The notes under the pieces were generated by a model, which did not search any database, was not told the DNA's origin, and saw only the letters and a list, made by a program, of their open reading frames with translations. DNA of 9,089 nt, from NCBI GenBank assembly GCA_947253135.1, contig CAMXYS010000062.1, positions 1 to 9,089 of the forward strand. The letters run 5' to 3'. This document shows, in pieces, positions 1-5,723 of this stretch. Positions within the stretch are counted from its first letter, which is position 1. The number at the start of each line of letters is the position of its first letter. A program made the position numbers and the translations under genes. Source of the stretch: an uncultured Clostridia bacterium. GTDB taxonomy: Bacteria; Bacillota; Clostridia; Saccharofermentanales; Fastidiosipilaceae.

Positions 1-62
1 AGAAAACAATTTCCGATTTCTTTTCTACCCTCGACCGCCTTATCACCCTTCATCAACGATAG
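1..62 (+). CDS. hsdS: 3' end of a type I restriction specificity subunit (HsdS), partial
   Basis: Reading from base 3, the sequence encodes KTISDFFSTLDRLITLHQR and then a TAG stop at 60-62. The string FFSTLDRLITLHQR is the conserved helical element that follows a target-recognition domain in HsdS proteins, the subunit that gives a type I enzyme its DNA specificity. Family members normally continue after LHQR with a charged helix (often KL..LKK..LQKMF), so this copy is cut short by roughly 15-20 residues. The bases after the stop (CTG CAC AGC CTT) weakly recall that continuation, so a nonsense change of the next Lys codon is possible. The other possibility is a recombination junction, because the LHQR codons coincide with the candidate crossover site at 45-57. 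Only the tail is in the window, so it cannot be said whether this is the expressed hsdS or a silent cassette. Confidence 0.8.
   Translation, partial: KTISDFFSTLDRLITLHQR
45..57 (+). repeat. Candidate recombinase site A (inside the hsdS tail)
   Basis: ACCCTTCATCAAC matches 11 of 13 bases of the inverted repeat around the recombinase gene (4148-4160 and 5187-5199), with ten identical bases in a row at 46-55. Here it encodes the Thr-Leu-His-Gln part of ITLHQR. It is in direct orientation with site B and inverted relative to site C. The role as a crossover site is inferred from this three-way match. Confidence 0.5.
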
Positions 63-406
63 CTGCACAGCCTTCTGTCATTTCGCCAAACAAACACTGT
101 GCTAAAAACGATAGTTTGTTCCCTAGGCCACCCTGTAATTTTTGTGGATCCTTTTCGCAATCAAAGTGGATTAGTCGAATCAAGAAACACTTCTCGCCTT
201 GCTGGAATCGGAAAGAATCGCTAAAAATCTGAACGCTGTCAAACATTATATAAAACGCTTAAAAAGATTATAAGCAGGTGATGAGACGAGATTTCTGATG
301 GCAGAACTCGATGGCTCCATCGTATAGAATAGAAGGCCCAAGGATACCCACATTTAAGCAAGGGCATGGCATAATAGGCCCATGATGACTTAAAAGGAGC
401 ACCCCC
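63..406. other. Gene-poor gap between hsdS and the GIY-YIG gene
   Basis: No convincing gene is seen. A 67-codon minus-strand frame (246-43) lacks a ribosome binding site and recognisable homology. The visible elements are an AT-rich stretch at 244-276, a near-palindrome CGATGG-CT-CCATCG at 309-322, and the promoter elements of the following operon. A gap this size inside a restriction operon is unusual and could be the scar of a rearranged hsdS cassette, but no further HsdS-like sequence was recognised in it. Confidence 0.5.
370..399 (+). promoter_or_regulatory. Possible -10 box and ribosome binding site for the GIY-YIG/hsdR operon
   Basis: CATAAT at 370-375 matches five of six bases of a -10 box. 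It lies between the arms of a short inverted repeat, CATGG (365-369) and CCATG (379-383), which could bind a regulator. No good -35 is seen at the right distance. The ribosome binding site AAGGAG at 394-399 sits 7 nt before the ATG at 407. The RBS is convincing and the promoter is weak. Confidence 0.4.
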
Positions 407-865
407 ATGGCTAACGGCAAAAATTTTAACCTCTACCTTATGGACGGCGATGTTACCGGCCGAATCAAATGCACGCTCTCAAATTGGACCGGACTCGCCT
501 TTAAAATTCCCCGAAGCGACCTATCAGCTTGTAAAGAGCGAGAAGACCTCAAACAAAGTGGAGTCTACTTTCTGTTTGGTGAAGATCAAAAACAAGCTAA
601 TAGAAGTGCTGTCTATATAGGGCAAGCCGGGATTAGAAAAAATGGCGACTTGGTGGATGGTATTTTGCAAAAGGACCTCATTTTCTCGAGCCCCTCTACA
701 GCCGCTATGTTTGTGATTGGGAATTCAGCCAATGGGCGTGTCGAGTGGAAGACAGAAACAGGGCAAACTTTAAATGCAGTAGAAGAAGCCGAACTATCCC
801 TCGATGACGAACCGACCGCTACTACGGCTTCCGCCACCAAGGCCTCATTTGCCGGCCTCATTTAA
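407..865 (+). CDS. GIY-YIG nuclease-family protein with an apparent in-frame internal deletion
   Basis: The 152-residue product joins the two ends of a protein family that is normally about 300 residues long. Residues 52-58 (GVYFLFG) and 69-75 (VYIGQAG) are the GIY and YIG strands of a GIY-YIG nuclease domain. The sequence then jumps at about residue 80 to a C-terminal DUF4357-like segment (about 91-122: SPSTAAMFVIGNSANG followed by VEWKTETGQTL). The catalytic Arg and Glu of the GIY-YIG fold, which lie after YIG, are absent, so nuclease activity is unlikely. The reading frame, RBS and stop are intact. The stop is 14 bp before hsdR, so the two are probably cotranscribed. Full-length relatives occur inside or beside type I restriction operons, but their function is not settled. 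The residual protein may be a relic, or a small protein kept for translation coupling or binding. Confidence 0.75.
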   Translation: MANGKNFNLYLMDGDVTGRIKCTLSNWTGLAFKIPRSDLSACKEREDLKQSGVYFLFGEDQKQANRSAVYIGQAGIRKNGDLVDGILQKDLIFSSPSTAAMFVIGNSANGRVEWKTETGQTLNAVEEAELSLDDEPTATTASATKASFAGLI

Positions 866-879
866 TTAGGAGATCACCC

Positions 880-3800
880 ATGATTCAATTTAAAAGAGAA
901 GCTGATTTTGAAGAAGCCCTCATTAAGGTCTTGCAAAGTAAAGGCTGGCAGAATGGCGTTTTAAAGTGCCCGACCGAAGCGCAGCTCATTCAAAATTGGG
1001 CCGATATTATCTTTGAAAACAACCGGGATATTGACCGCCTAAATGATTGTCCGCTGGTGCAAGAAGAAATGGATCAGTTATTGGAACAGATCGCCGAGTT
1101 AAGGACGCCCTTGGCCCTGAATGGCTTTATTAACGGTAAGACCGTAGCCCTCGTCCGGAAAAATCCCGCTGACAAGCTGCACTACAACAAGGAAGTCAGC
1201 CTTAAAATTTACGATCCGATGGAAATAAAGGCCGGCCAAAGTCGCTACCAAATTGTTCAACAGCCACCCTTAAAGCGCAGCGACCAAACCGGCCATGACC
1301 GTCGGGGCGACCTCATGCTCCTGATCAATGGCATGCCGATGTTCCATATCGAATTAAAAAATAGCGGCGTGCCGGCTGTTGAAGCTTGTAACCAAATCGA
1401 CAAGTACCGGGGTGAAGGCCTCTACAGGGGTATTTTTGCCCTGGTACAAATTTTTGTAGCCATGAATCCGGAAGAGGCCTACTACTTTGCCAACCCCGGG
1501 CCGGATGCCCCGGTTAATCACGATTTTTGCTTTCATTGGGCAGACCACAATAACCAGCCCATCAACGATTGGAAGCGGGTGGCATCAAGCCTCCTGTCGA
1601 TTCCCATGGCCCATCAGATGATCGGCCTCTATACGGTGGCAGACGATGCGGACGGAGTTCTGAAGGTCATGCGCAGTTATCAATATTATGCGGCCAATGA
1701 AATATCAGACCGGGTAGCCAAGCACGATTGGCGGTTTGGCGGTCAATTGGGTGGCTATATTTGGCATACGACCGGATCCGGCAAAACCATGACATCCTTT
1801 AAGTCCGCCCAGTTGATTGCCCGCTCCAAGGACGCGGACAAGGTCGTTTTTTTGATGGACCGGGTGGAGTTGGGGACCCAGTCCCTAAAAGAATACCGTG
1901 CCTTTGCCGACCACGCCGACGACGTCCAGGAGACAGAAGATACCATTGCCTTAATTGCAAAGCTAAAAAGTATTGATCCGAAAGATACCTTGATTGTTTC
2001 GTCCATCCAAAAAATGAGTAAGATCAAGGAAGACGCAGCAATAAAAATGCGGGCTCATGACCTCTTTTCCATGCAAGAAAAAAAGCTTGTTTTTATTCTT
2101 GACGAATGCCACCGATCTACTTTTGGCGAAATGCTTTCAACGATTAAAAAGACCTTCCCCAAGGCCCTCTTTTTTGGCTTTACCGGCACCCCTGTCTTTT
2201 CAGAGAATGAAAAGGCGATGAGTACAACTGCCGATATTTTTGGTGATGAGTTGCACCGCTACAGCATAGCCGACGGCATCCGGGATAAGAATGTTTTAGG
2301 TTTTGACCCGACCATGGTGATGGTTTACCGCAGCCAAGACTTAAGGAAAAAGGTGGCCTTGCAGCAGGCCGGTGCCGGCTCTGAGGACGAGGCCTTAGCC
2401 GACCCTGTAATGAGTAAGAAGTACTACCGCTTTATGTCCTCAGCTGAGGTGCCGATGGCAGGTTTTCTGAAAGAAGATGGCAACACCCAAAAGGGTATTG
2501 AAGACTATATCGGCCCGGAAGCCTGGCAGACAGACGAGTATCAGGAAGCTGTGGTAAAAGACATAAAAGAAGGCTGGAAGACCTTGAGCCGCAACAGCAA
2601 GTTTCATGCTATTTTTGCCGTGTCCAGTATCCCGGAAGCCATCCAATACTACCGCAAATTTAAGGTCTTGGCCCCTGATTTAAAGGTCACAGGACTGTTT
2701 GATCCCAGTATCGATAATGAAGATGCCAAGCGTTCCTTAGCAAAAGAAGATGGGCTAAAGGAGATGTTGGAAGATTACAATCAGCTTTATGACCGCCATT
2801 TTGATCTGGGTGGCTATCCTCAATTTAAAAAGGATGTCTCGGCCCGCCTGGCCCACAAGCGCCCCTACCAAAGACTTGCAGCAAGTGAACAGCTGGATCT
2901 TTTAATTGTGGTCAATCAAATGCTGACGGGCTTTGACTCGAAGTGGGTCAATACCTTGTACCTAGACAAGGTGCTGGAATACCAAAATCTGATCCAGGCC
3001 TTTTCGCGCACCAACCGGCTCTTTAATAAAGATGAAAAACCCTTTGGCAATATCCGCTATTACCGCCTGCCTTATACGATGAAGCAAAATATAGAAGCAG
3101 CAGTTAAACTCTATTCCGGCGACCGGCCGCAGGGGCTTTTTGTTGACCGCCTGCCAACCCATATACAAAGGATGAATACGGCCTTTGCAGAAATGGTTCG
3201 CATTTTTGACTTGGCCGGCTTACCCGACCGTGACCGACTGCCGGAGGATATACCGGCCAAGGCCAAATTCGCCAAACTATTTAGGGAGTTTTCGAATTAT
3301 CTGCAGGCTGCTCAAATCCAGGGTTTTACCTGGTCAAAAAGGTGTTACCACCTGGCGGAAGAAGGCGATGAGTCCGCTGTTCCGGGTGCTGCTGAAGCGA
3401 TTATTGAAGTTGTGCCGACGGAAGCAGATTATCTGGTCTTACTCCAACGCTACAAAGAATTAGCCCGCGATGATCATTCGGGCGGCGGTGGGGGTGAGCG
3501 CACCTTCCCGATCGATCCTTACTTAACAGCCTTAGATACGGGTAAAATTGACAGTGACTATATGAATTTGCGCTTTGAAAAGTGGATGAAGAGTCTGGAG
3601 CAAGATGATCCTAAGCTAACGGAAGAGACCTTAAACGAGTTGCACCAGTCCTTCGCCTTCCTTTCACAAGAAGAGCAAAAGTATGCCAACCTCTTTTTGC
3701 ACGATATTCAAACCGGTGACATCAAACTGGTTCCGGGAAAAAGCTTTAGAGACTACATTGTAGATTACGGGGTCGATAGTTTGGAACAAAAGGTGAGCTA

Positions 3801-4071
3801 CCTCAATGAGCAGACAGGTTGTTCGAAAAAATTGTTGCAGGATTTTTTAAAGGCAGACGTAAACCGGGATAATATCAACCAGTATGGGCTGTTTGACGAC
3901 TTAATCGGCACGATTGTGATGGAGGACGCCCAAAGTTATTGCGCTGCCATCGAAGGAAAACCGCTGCCTCCCTTCCGGGTTAAAAACCGGATTGAGGCAA
4001 TTATTAAAAATTTCATCTTGTCCGGCGGTAACGATTTGCCGAGACCGGGTGAGGGTGAGGAGCAAGCATAG
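880..4071 (+). CDS. hsdR: Type I restriction enzyme, restriction/translocation subunit HsdR
   Basis: HsdR is the motor and nuclease subunit of the HsdR2M2S1 complex. It pulls DNA using ATP and cuts unmodified DNA far from the recognition site. At 1063 residues it has the usual family length. The N-terminal nuclease domain shows D144, E158-x-K160 (in HIELKNS) and the type I motif Q172-x3-Y176. Superfamily 2 helicase motifs follow in order: Walker A TTGSGKT at 297-303, DECH at 408-411, FTGTP at 434-438, TGFD at 683-686 and FSRTNR at 708-713. A long helical C-terminal region completes the protein. All key residues are present, so the protein should be active if HsdM and HsdS are supplied. The ATG has AGGAG 7 nt upstream and follows the GIY-YIG stop by 14 bp. 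hsdM is not in the window and presumably lies to the left, beyond hsdS. Confidence 0.95.
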   Translation: MIQFKREADFEEALIKVLQSKGWQNGVLKCPTEAQLIQNWADIIFENNRDIDRLNDCPLVQEEMDQLLEQIAELRTPLALNGFINGKTVALVRKNPADKLHYNKEVSLKIYDPMEIKAGQSRYQIVQQPPLKRSDQTGHDRRGDLMLLINGMPMFHIELKNSGVPAVEACNQIDKYRGEGLYRGIFALVQIFVAMNPEEAYYFANPGPDAPVNHDFCFHWADHNNQPINDWKRVASSLLSIPMAHQMIGLYTVADDADGVLKVMRSYQYYAANEISDRVAKHDWRFGGQLGGYIWHTTGSGKTMTSFKSAQLIARSKDADKVVFLMDRVELGTQSLKEYRAFADHADDVQETEDTIALIAKLKSIDPKDTLIVSSIQKMSKIKEDAAIKMRAHDLFSMQEKKLVFILDECHRSTFGEMLSTIKKTFPKALFFGFTGTPVFSENEKAMSTTADIFGDELHRYSIADGIRDKNVLGFDPTMVMVYRSQDLRKKVALQQAGAGSEDEALADPVMSKKYYRFMSSAEVPMAGFLKEDGNTQKGIEDYIGPEAWQTDEYQEAVVKDIKEGWKTLSRNSKFHAIFAVSSIPEAIQYYRKFKVLAPDLKVTGLFDPSIDNEDAKRSLAKEDGLKEMLEDYNQLYDRHFDLGGYPQFKKDVSARLAHKRPYQRLAASEQLDLLIVVNQMLTGFDSKWVNTLYLDKVLEYQNLIQAFSRTNRLFNKDEKPFGNIRYYRLPYTMKQNIEAAVKLYSGDRPQGLFVDRLPTHIQRMNTAFAEMVRIFDLAGLPDRDRLPEDIPAKAKFAKLFREFSNYLQAAQIQGFTWSKRCYHLAEEGDESAVPGAAEAIIEVVPTEADYLVLLQRYKELARDDHSGGGGGERTFPIDPYLTALDTGKIDSDYMNLRFEKWMKSLEQDDPKLTEETLNELHQSFAFLSQEEQKYANLFLHDIQTGDIKLVPGKSFRDYIVDYGVDSLEQKVSYLNEQTGCSKKLLQDFLKADVNRDNINQYGLFDDLIGTIVMEDAQSYCAAIEGKPLPPFRVKNRIEAIIKNFILSGGNDLPRPGEGEEQA

Positions 4072-4079
4072 GTCTTTAT

Positions 4080-4117
4080 AGGAGGGGACGCCTTCATCCG
4101 GTCCTCCGTTCCCTCCT
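4080..4117 (+). terminator. Hairpin between hsdR and the recombinase, possible terminator
   Basis: Bases 4080-4090 pair with 4107-4117 in an 11-bp, GC-rich stem with a single G-U pair and a 16-nt loop, starting 9 bp after the hsdR stop. The T-tract afterwards is broken (TTTCTCCTTTT at 4129-4139), so termination may be partial. The loop starts with CCTTCATC (4091-4098), which shares eight bases with the candidate recombinase site. Confidence 0.5.
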
Positions 4118-4119
4118 CC

Positions 4120-4148
4120 TTATGCCCATTTCTCCTTTTAAATACAAT
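4120..4148 (+). promoter_or_regulatory. Possible promoter of the recombinase gene, abutting site B
   Basis: TACAAT at 4143-4148 is a good -10 box. The base pattern 17 bp upstream (TTATGC, 4120-4125) matches TTGACA poorly. Transcription would start near 4155, inside the repeat at 4148-4160, giving a leader of about 22 nt. If the repeat is a crossover site, recombination there would exchange the DNA carrying this promoter. Confidence 0.35.
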
Positions 4149-4160
4149 CCCTTCATCAGC
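4148..4160 (+). repeat. Candidate recombinase site B (left inverted repeat)
   Basis: TCCCTTCATCAGC is repeated perfectly, in inverted orientation, at 5187-5199 beyond the recombinase gene. The next base, G4161, also matches the hsdS copy. Read in frame, CTT CAT CAG CGT spells Leu-His-Gln-Arg, the same tetrapeptide that ends the hsdS fragment. This suggests the site derives from, or has exchanged with, an hsdS gene. It lies 16 bp before the recombinase ATG. Confidence 0.6.
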
Positions 4161-4176
4161 GTAGAAGGAGAAAACT

Positions 4177-5106
4177 ATGCTGACGGAATATAGAGGAACT
4201 CATTTATTTTGTGAATACTATGCGCACTGGGTGACCGTTTATAAAGAAGGGGCGATCCGAGACGTTACCTTAAACAAATATAAAATGACCTTGGCTTGGC
4301 TAAAAAGGCTGGCCCCCAACCTCATGCTGATGGATATGACCCGAATTGCATACCAGCAGATTATCAATGACTATGCCAAAGATCATGAGCGCCAAACCGT
4401 GATGGATTTCCACCACCAGCTAAAGGGGGCCATTTTAGATGCCGTAGATGAAGGTCTGATCGAGCGTGACCCCACTCGTAAGGTGATTATTAAGGGGAAG
4501 GCACCAAGTGCCAAGAAGGTTAAGTACCTGAATCAGTTTGAATTGCACACCCTTTTAAAACATCTGGACTTGGGTGAACGGGTAAGTTGGGACTGGTTTA
4601 TTCTTTTACTGGCCAAAACAGGTATGCGTTTTTCGGAAGCTTTGGCGGTGACACCTAAAGATTTTGACTTTGCCCACCAGACACTTTCAGTAAATAAAAC
4701 CTGGAATTATAAGGATGGCGGCGGCTTTGCAGGGACAAAAAACCGGTCTTCAGTCAGAAAAATCCAGATTGATTGGCAGGTAGTCATGCAATTTGCCAGC
4801 CTGACGAAGGATCTGCCGCCTGAGCAACCGATTTTTGTGAAGGGAAAGGCCATTTATAATTCTACGGTCAATGACTTGCTGGAACGCTACTGCGAGCGGC
4901 TGGGGATCCCGGTTATCTCTGTACATGGGTTGAGGCATACGCATGCCTCAATTTTATTATTTGCCGGTGTGTCGATAGCCAGTGTGGCCAGACGCTTGGG
5001 CCATGCCAGTATGACCACAACCCAAAAGACCTATTTACATATTATTCAGGAATTGGAAAACCAAGATATTGACCTTGTCATGCGGTCTTTGGCCAATTTG
5101 ATCTAG
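4177..5106 (+). CDS. Tyrosine recombinase of the type associated with hsdS rearrangement
   Basis: The 309-residue product is a complete tyrosine site-specific recombinase. An N-terminal SAM-like DNA-binding domain (about 8-108) precedes the catalytic domain (about 118-300). All catalytic residues can be placed: R151 (in TGMRFSEAL), K188 (GTKN), H250-x2-R253 (HGLRHTH), H276 (LGHASMTTT) and the nucleophile Y286 (TYLHI). The sequence, including the N-terminal EGAIRDVTL and the C-terminal SIASVARRLGH and HIIQELENQD strings, resembles the recombinases encoded beside type I restriction genes in streptococci and lactobacilli (CreX/PsrA group). Those enzymes invert hsdS segments and change DNA specificity. 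A prophage-type integrase is a less likely reading because no phage genes are nearby. The RBS AAGGAG is 6 nt before the ATG. The gene lies between inverted repeats at 4148-4160 and 5187-5199. Confidence 0.9.
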   Translation: MLTEYRGTHLFCEYYAHWVTVYKEGAIRDVTLNKYKMTLAWLKRLAPNLMLMDMTRIAYQQIINDYAKDHERQTVMDFHHQLKGAILDAVDEGLIERDPTRKVIIKGKAPSAKKVKYLNQFELHTLLKHLDLGERVSWDWFILLLAKTGMRFSEALAVTPKDFDFAHQTLSVNKTWNYKDGGGFAGTKNRSSVRKIQIDWQVVMQFASLTKDLPPEQPIFVKGKAIYNSTVNDLLERYCERLGIPVISVHGLRHTHASILLFAGVSIASVARRLGHASMTTTQKTYLHIIQELENQDIDLVMRSLANLI

Positions 5107-5107
5107 C

Positions 5108-5152
5108 AGACCGGCCAGCTTGCAGCCCCGCTAGGGCGACAAGGAGACCGGC
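5108..5152 (+). terminator. Hairpin after the recombinase gene, framed by AGACCGGC direct repeats
   Basis: CTTG-CA-GCCC (5119-5128) pairs with GGGC-GA-CAAG (5134-5143) around a 5-nt loop, giving eight pairs with a 2x2 internal mismatch. It begins 13 bp after the stop. Direct repeats AGACCGGC lie on both sides (5108-5115 and 5145-5152). No T-run follows, so a terminator role is tentative. The direct repeats could instead be recombinase arm-binding or insertion scars. Confidence 0.4.
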
Positions 5153-5186
5153 AATTTAATCGTTATTAAAACATAAAATAAAACAG

Positions 5187-5199
5187 GCTGATGAAGGGA
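5187..5199 (-). repeat. Candidate recombinase site C (right inverted repeat)
   Basis: Read on the minus strand this is TCCCTTCATCAGC, identical over 13 bases to site B and inverted to it. The matching ends sharply on both sides (B continues GTAG, C continues CTGT). That is what a short recombinase core would show, rather than a long duplicated gene segment. It lies 81 bp after the recombinase stop. Confidence 0.6.
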
Positions 5200-5260
5200 A
5201 TTATTTAGCCGTCCTTACTTCCGGCTATTTAATTGAGCGGCCGGTAAAGCGGCTTTACTG
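5199..5260. repeat. Two adjacent hairpins next to site C
   Basis: The first is AATTA-TT-TAGCCG (5199-5211) pairing with CGGCTA-TT-TAATT (5222-5234): 11 of 13 positions pair around a 10-nt loop, and it begins on the last base of site C. The second is CGGTAAAG (5242-5249) pairing with CTTTACTG (5253-5260) around loop CGG, with one G-U pair. Either could be a terminator remnant or a protein-binding site. The close contact of the first with site C suggests accessory binding by the recombinase, which is inference. Confidence 0.45.
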
Positions 5261-5612
5261 TCACGCTCCATGTGCTTTCTTGAGGTAGCTTTTGTAGTTT
5301 GGTCAGCAAGTTGATTTTGGACAAGTCTCTCTTGCGCAAGCACATCAGACATGTGTTGCAGATAGATAAAAAAAGAGAAGCAACTCGGTATCATTTTTTG
5401 TGACAGGCAAAAAGAAAGTTTAGGAAGTTCTCATATGGGCATGATAACAGAGGAAATGTATTGTAGGCAAGGCCGGAGCGATATGACGCATAAGAAAGAG
5501 ACAGGCAGCTAGCCCGGGGAGAAAGTCCAAATCAATTAGCCGGCGAAAATTTTTCAAAGTGCAACACAGCTCTTATCAGTTAAGATCGGTTAGCCGAAGC
5601 AGTCCCTTCTCA
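5261..5612. other. Gene-poor stretch upstream of dps
   Basis: No convincing gene or RNA family is recognised. It contains a 10-bp palindrome CTTGCGCAAG (5331-5340) running into a bulged hairpin (GCAAG-CACAT at 5336-5345 with ATGTG-TTGC at 5351-5359). A 25-codon plus-strand frame (5435-5512) continues, through in-frame TAG codons at 5510 and 5537, into a string faintly like a helix-turn-helix regulator. A 59-codon minus-strand frame (5394-5215) has no recognisable homology. The stretch is probably degenerate accessory DNA bordering the restriction locus. Confidence 0.45.
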
Positions 5613-5644
5613 AGTTTGACATGACTAACTCAACCTTCTACAAT
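5613..5644 (+). promoter_or_regulatory. Strong promoter of dps with an overlapping palindromic operator candidate
   Basis: TTGACA (5616-5621) is a perfect -35. It is followed by a 17-bp spacer and TACAAT (5639-5644), five of six for a -10. Transcription would start near 5651 and leave a leader of about 70 nt. An 18-bp imperfect palindrome, AGTTTGACATGACTAACT (5613-5630, 14 of 18 symmetric positions), covers the -35. This resembles in layout the metal-dependent repressor (DtxR/MntR-type) sites that control iron and manganese genes in Gram-positive bacteria. The promoter is well supported; the regulator is inference. Confidence 0.7.
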
Positions 5645-5723
5645 ACAGGTGTAGTTACCCAGCCTAACCGGGCGATGGCAACCGGCAAAGGCGACTTTTA
5701 AATCACAAGAAAGGATTGCACTT

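Noticed and set aside
43..246. 67-codon minus-strand frame overlapping the end of hsdS
   Set aside because: It has no ribosome binding site before its ATG and no recognisable domain, and it overlaps the clear HsdS tail antisense. It is probably chance.
3185..3463. 92-codon plus-strand frame inside hsdR
   Set aside because: It is an out-of-frame shadow of the hsdR C-terminal coding region with no RBS.
4177..5106. Prophage or genomic-island integrase with a tRNA attachment site
   Set aside because: No tRNA gene or phage gene is nearby, and the protein resembles the restriction-linked recombinases more than phage integrases. An island edge at 5107-5260 is not excluded.
5215..5394. 59-codon minus-strand frame between the recombinase and dps
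   Set aside because: It was examined for a reversed hsdS fragment. It shows no HsdS-like residues and no RBS, and it runs through the hairpins near site C.
5461..5525. Strings like GGCAAG, GACGCA and CTAGCCCGGGG, reminiscent of a c-di-GMP-I riboswitch
   Set aside because: The order and spacing of conserved blocks do not fit, no paired P2/P3 stems could be drawn, and the dps promoter lies downstream, so the element would not be in its leader.
5510..5700. GGAGAAAGTCC at 5519-5529 suggested an RNase P RNA start (family hallmark GAGGAAAGUCC)
   Set aside because: Only about 200 nt remain before dps, against the 350-400 nt needed, and the other conserved blocks are missing. A dps promoter also lies inside the stretch.
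5651..5700. GGCGATGG in the dps leader, reminiscent of a fluoride riboswitch
   Set aside because: Only the short GGCGATGG string matches; the pseudoknot partner and following stem are absent, and dps is not a fluoride-response gene.
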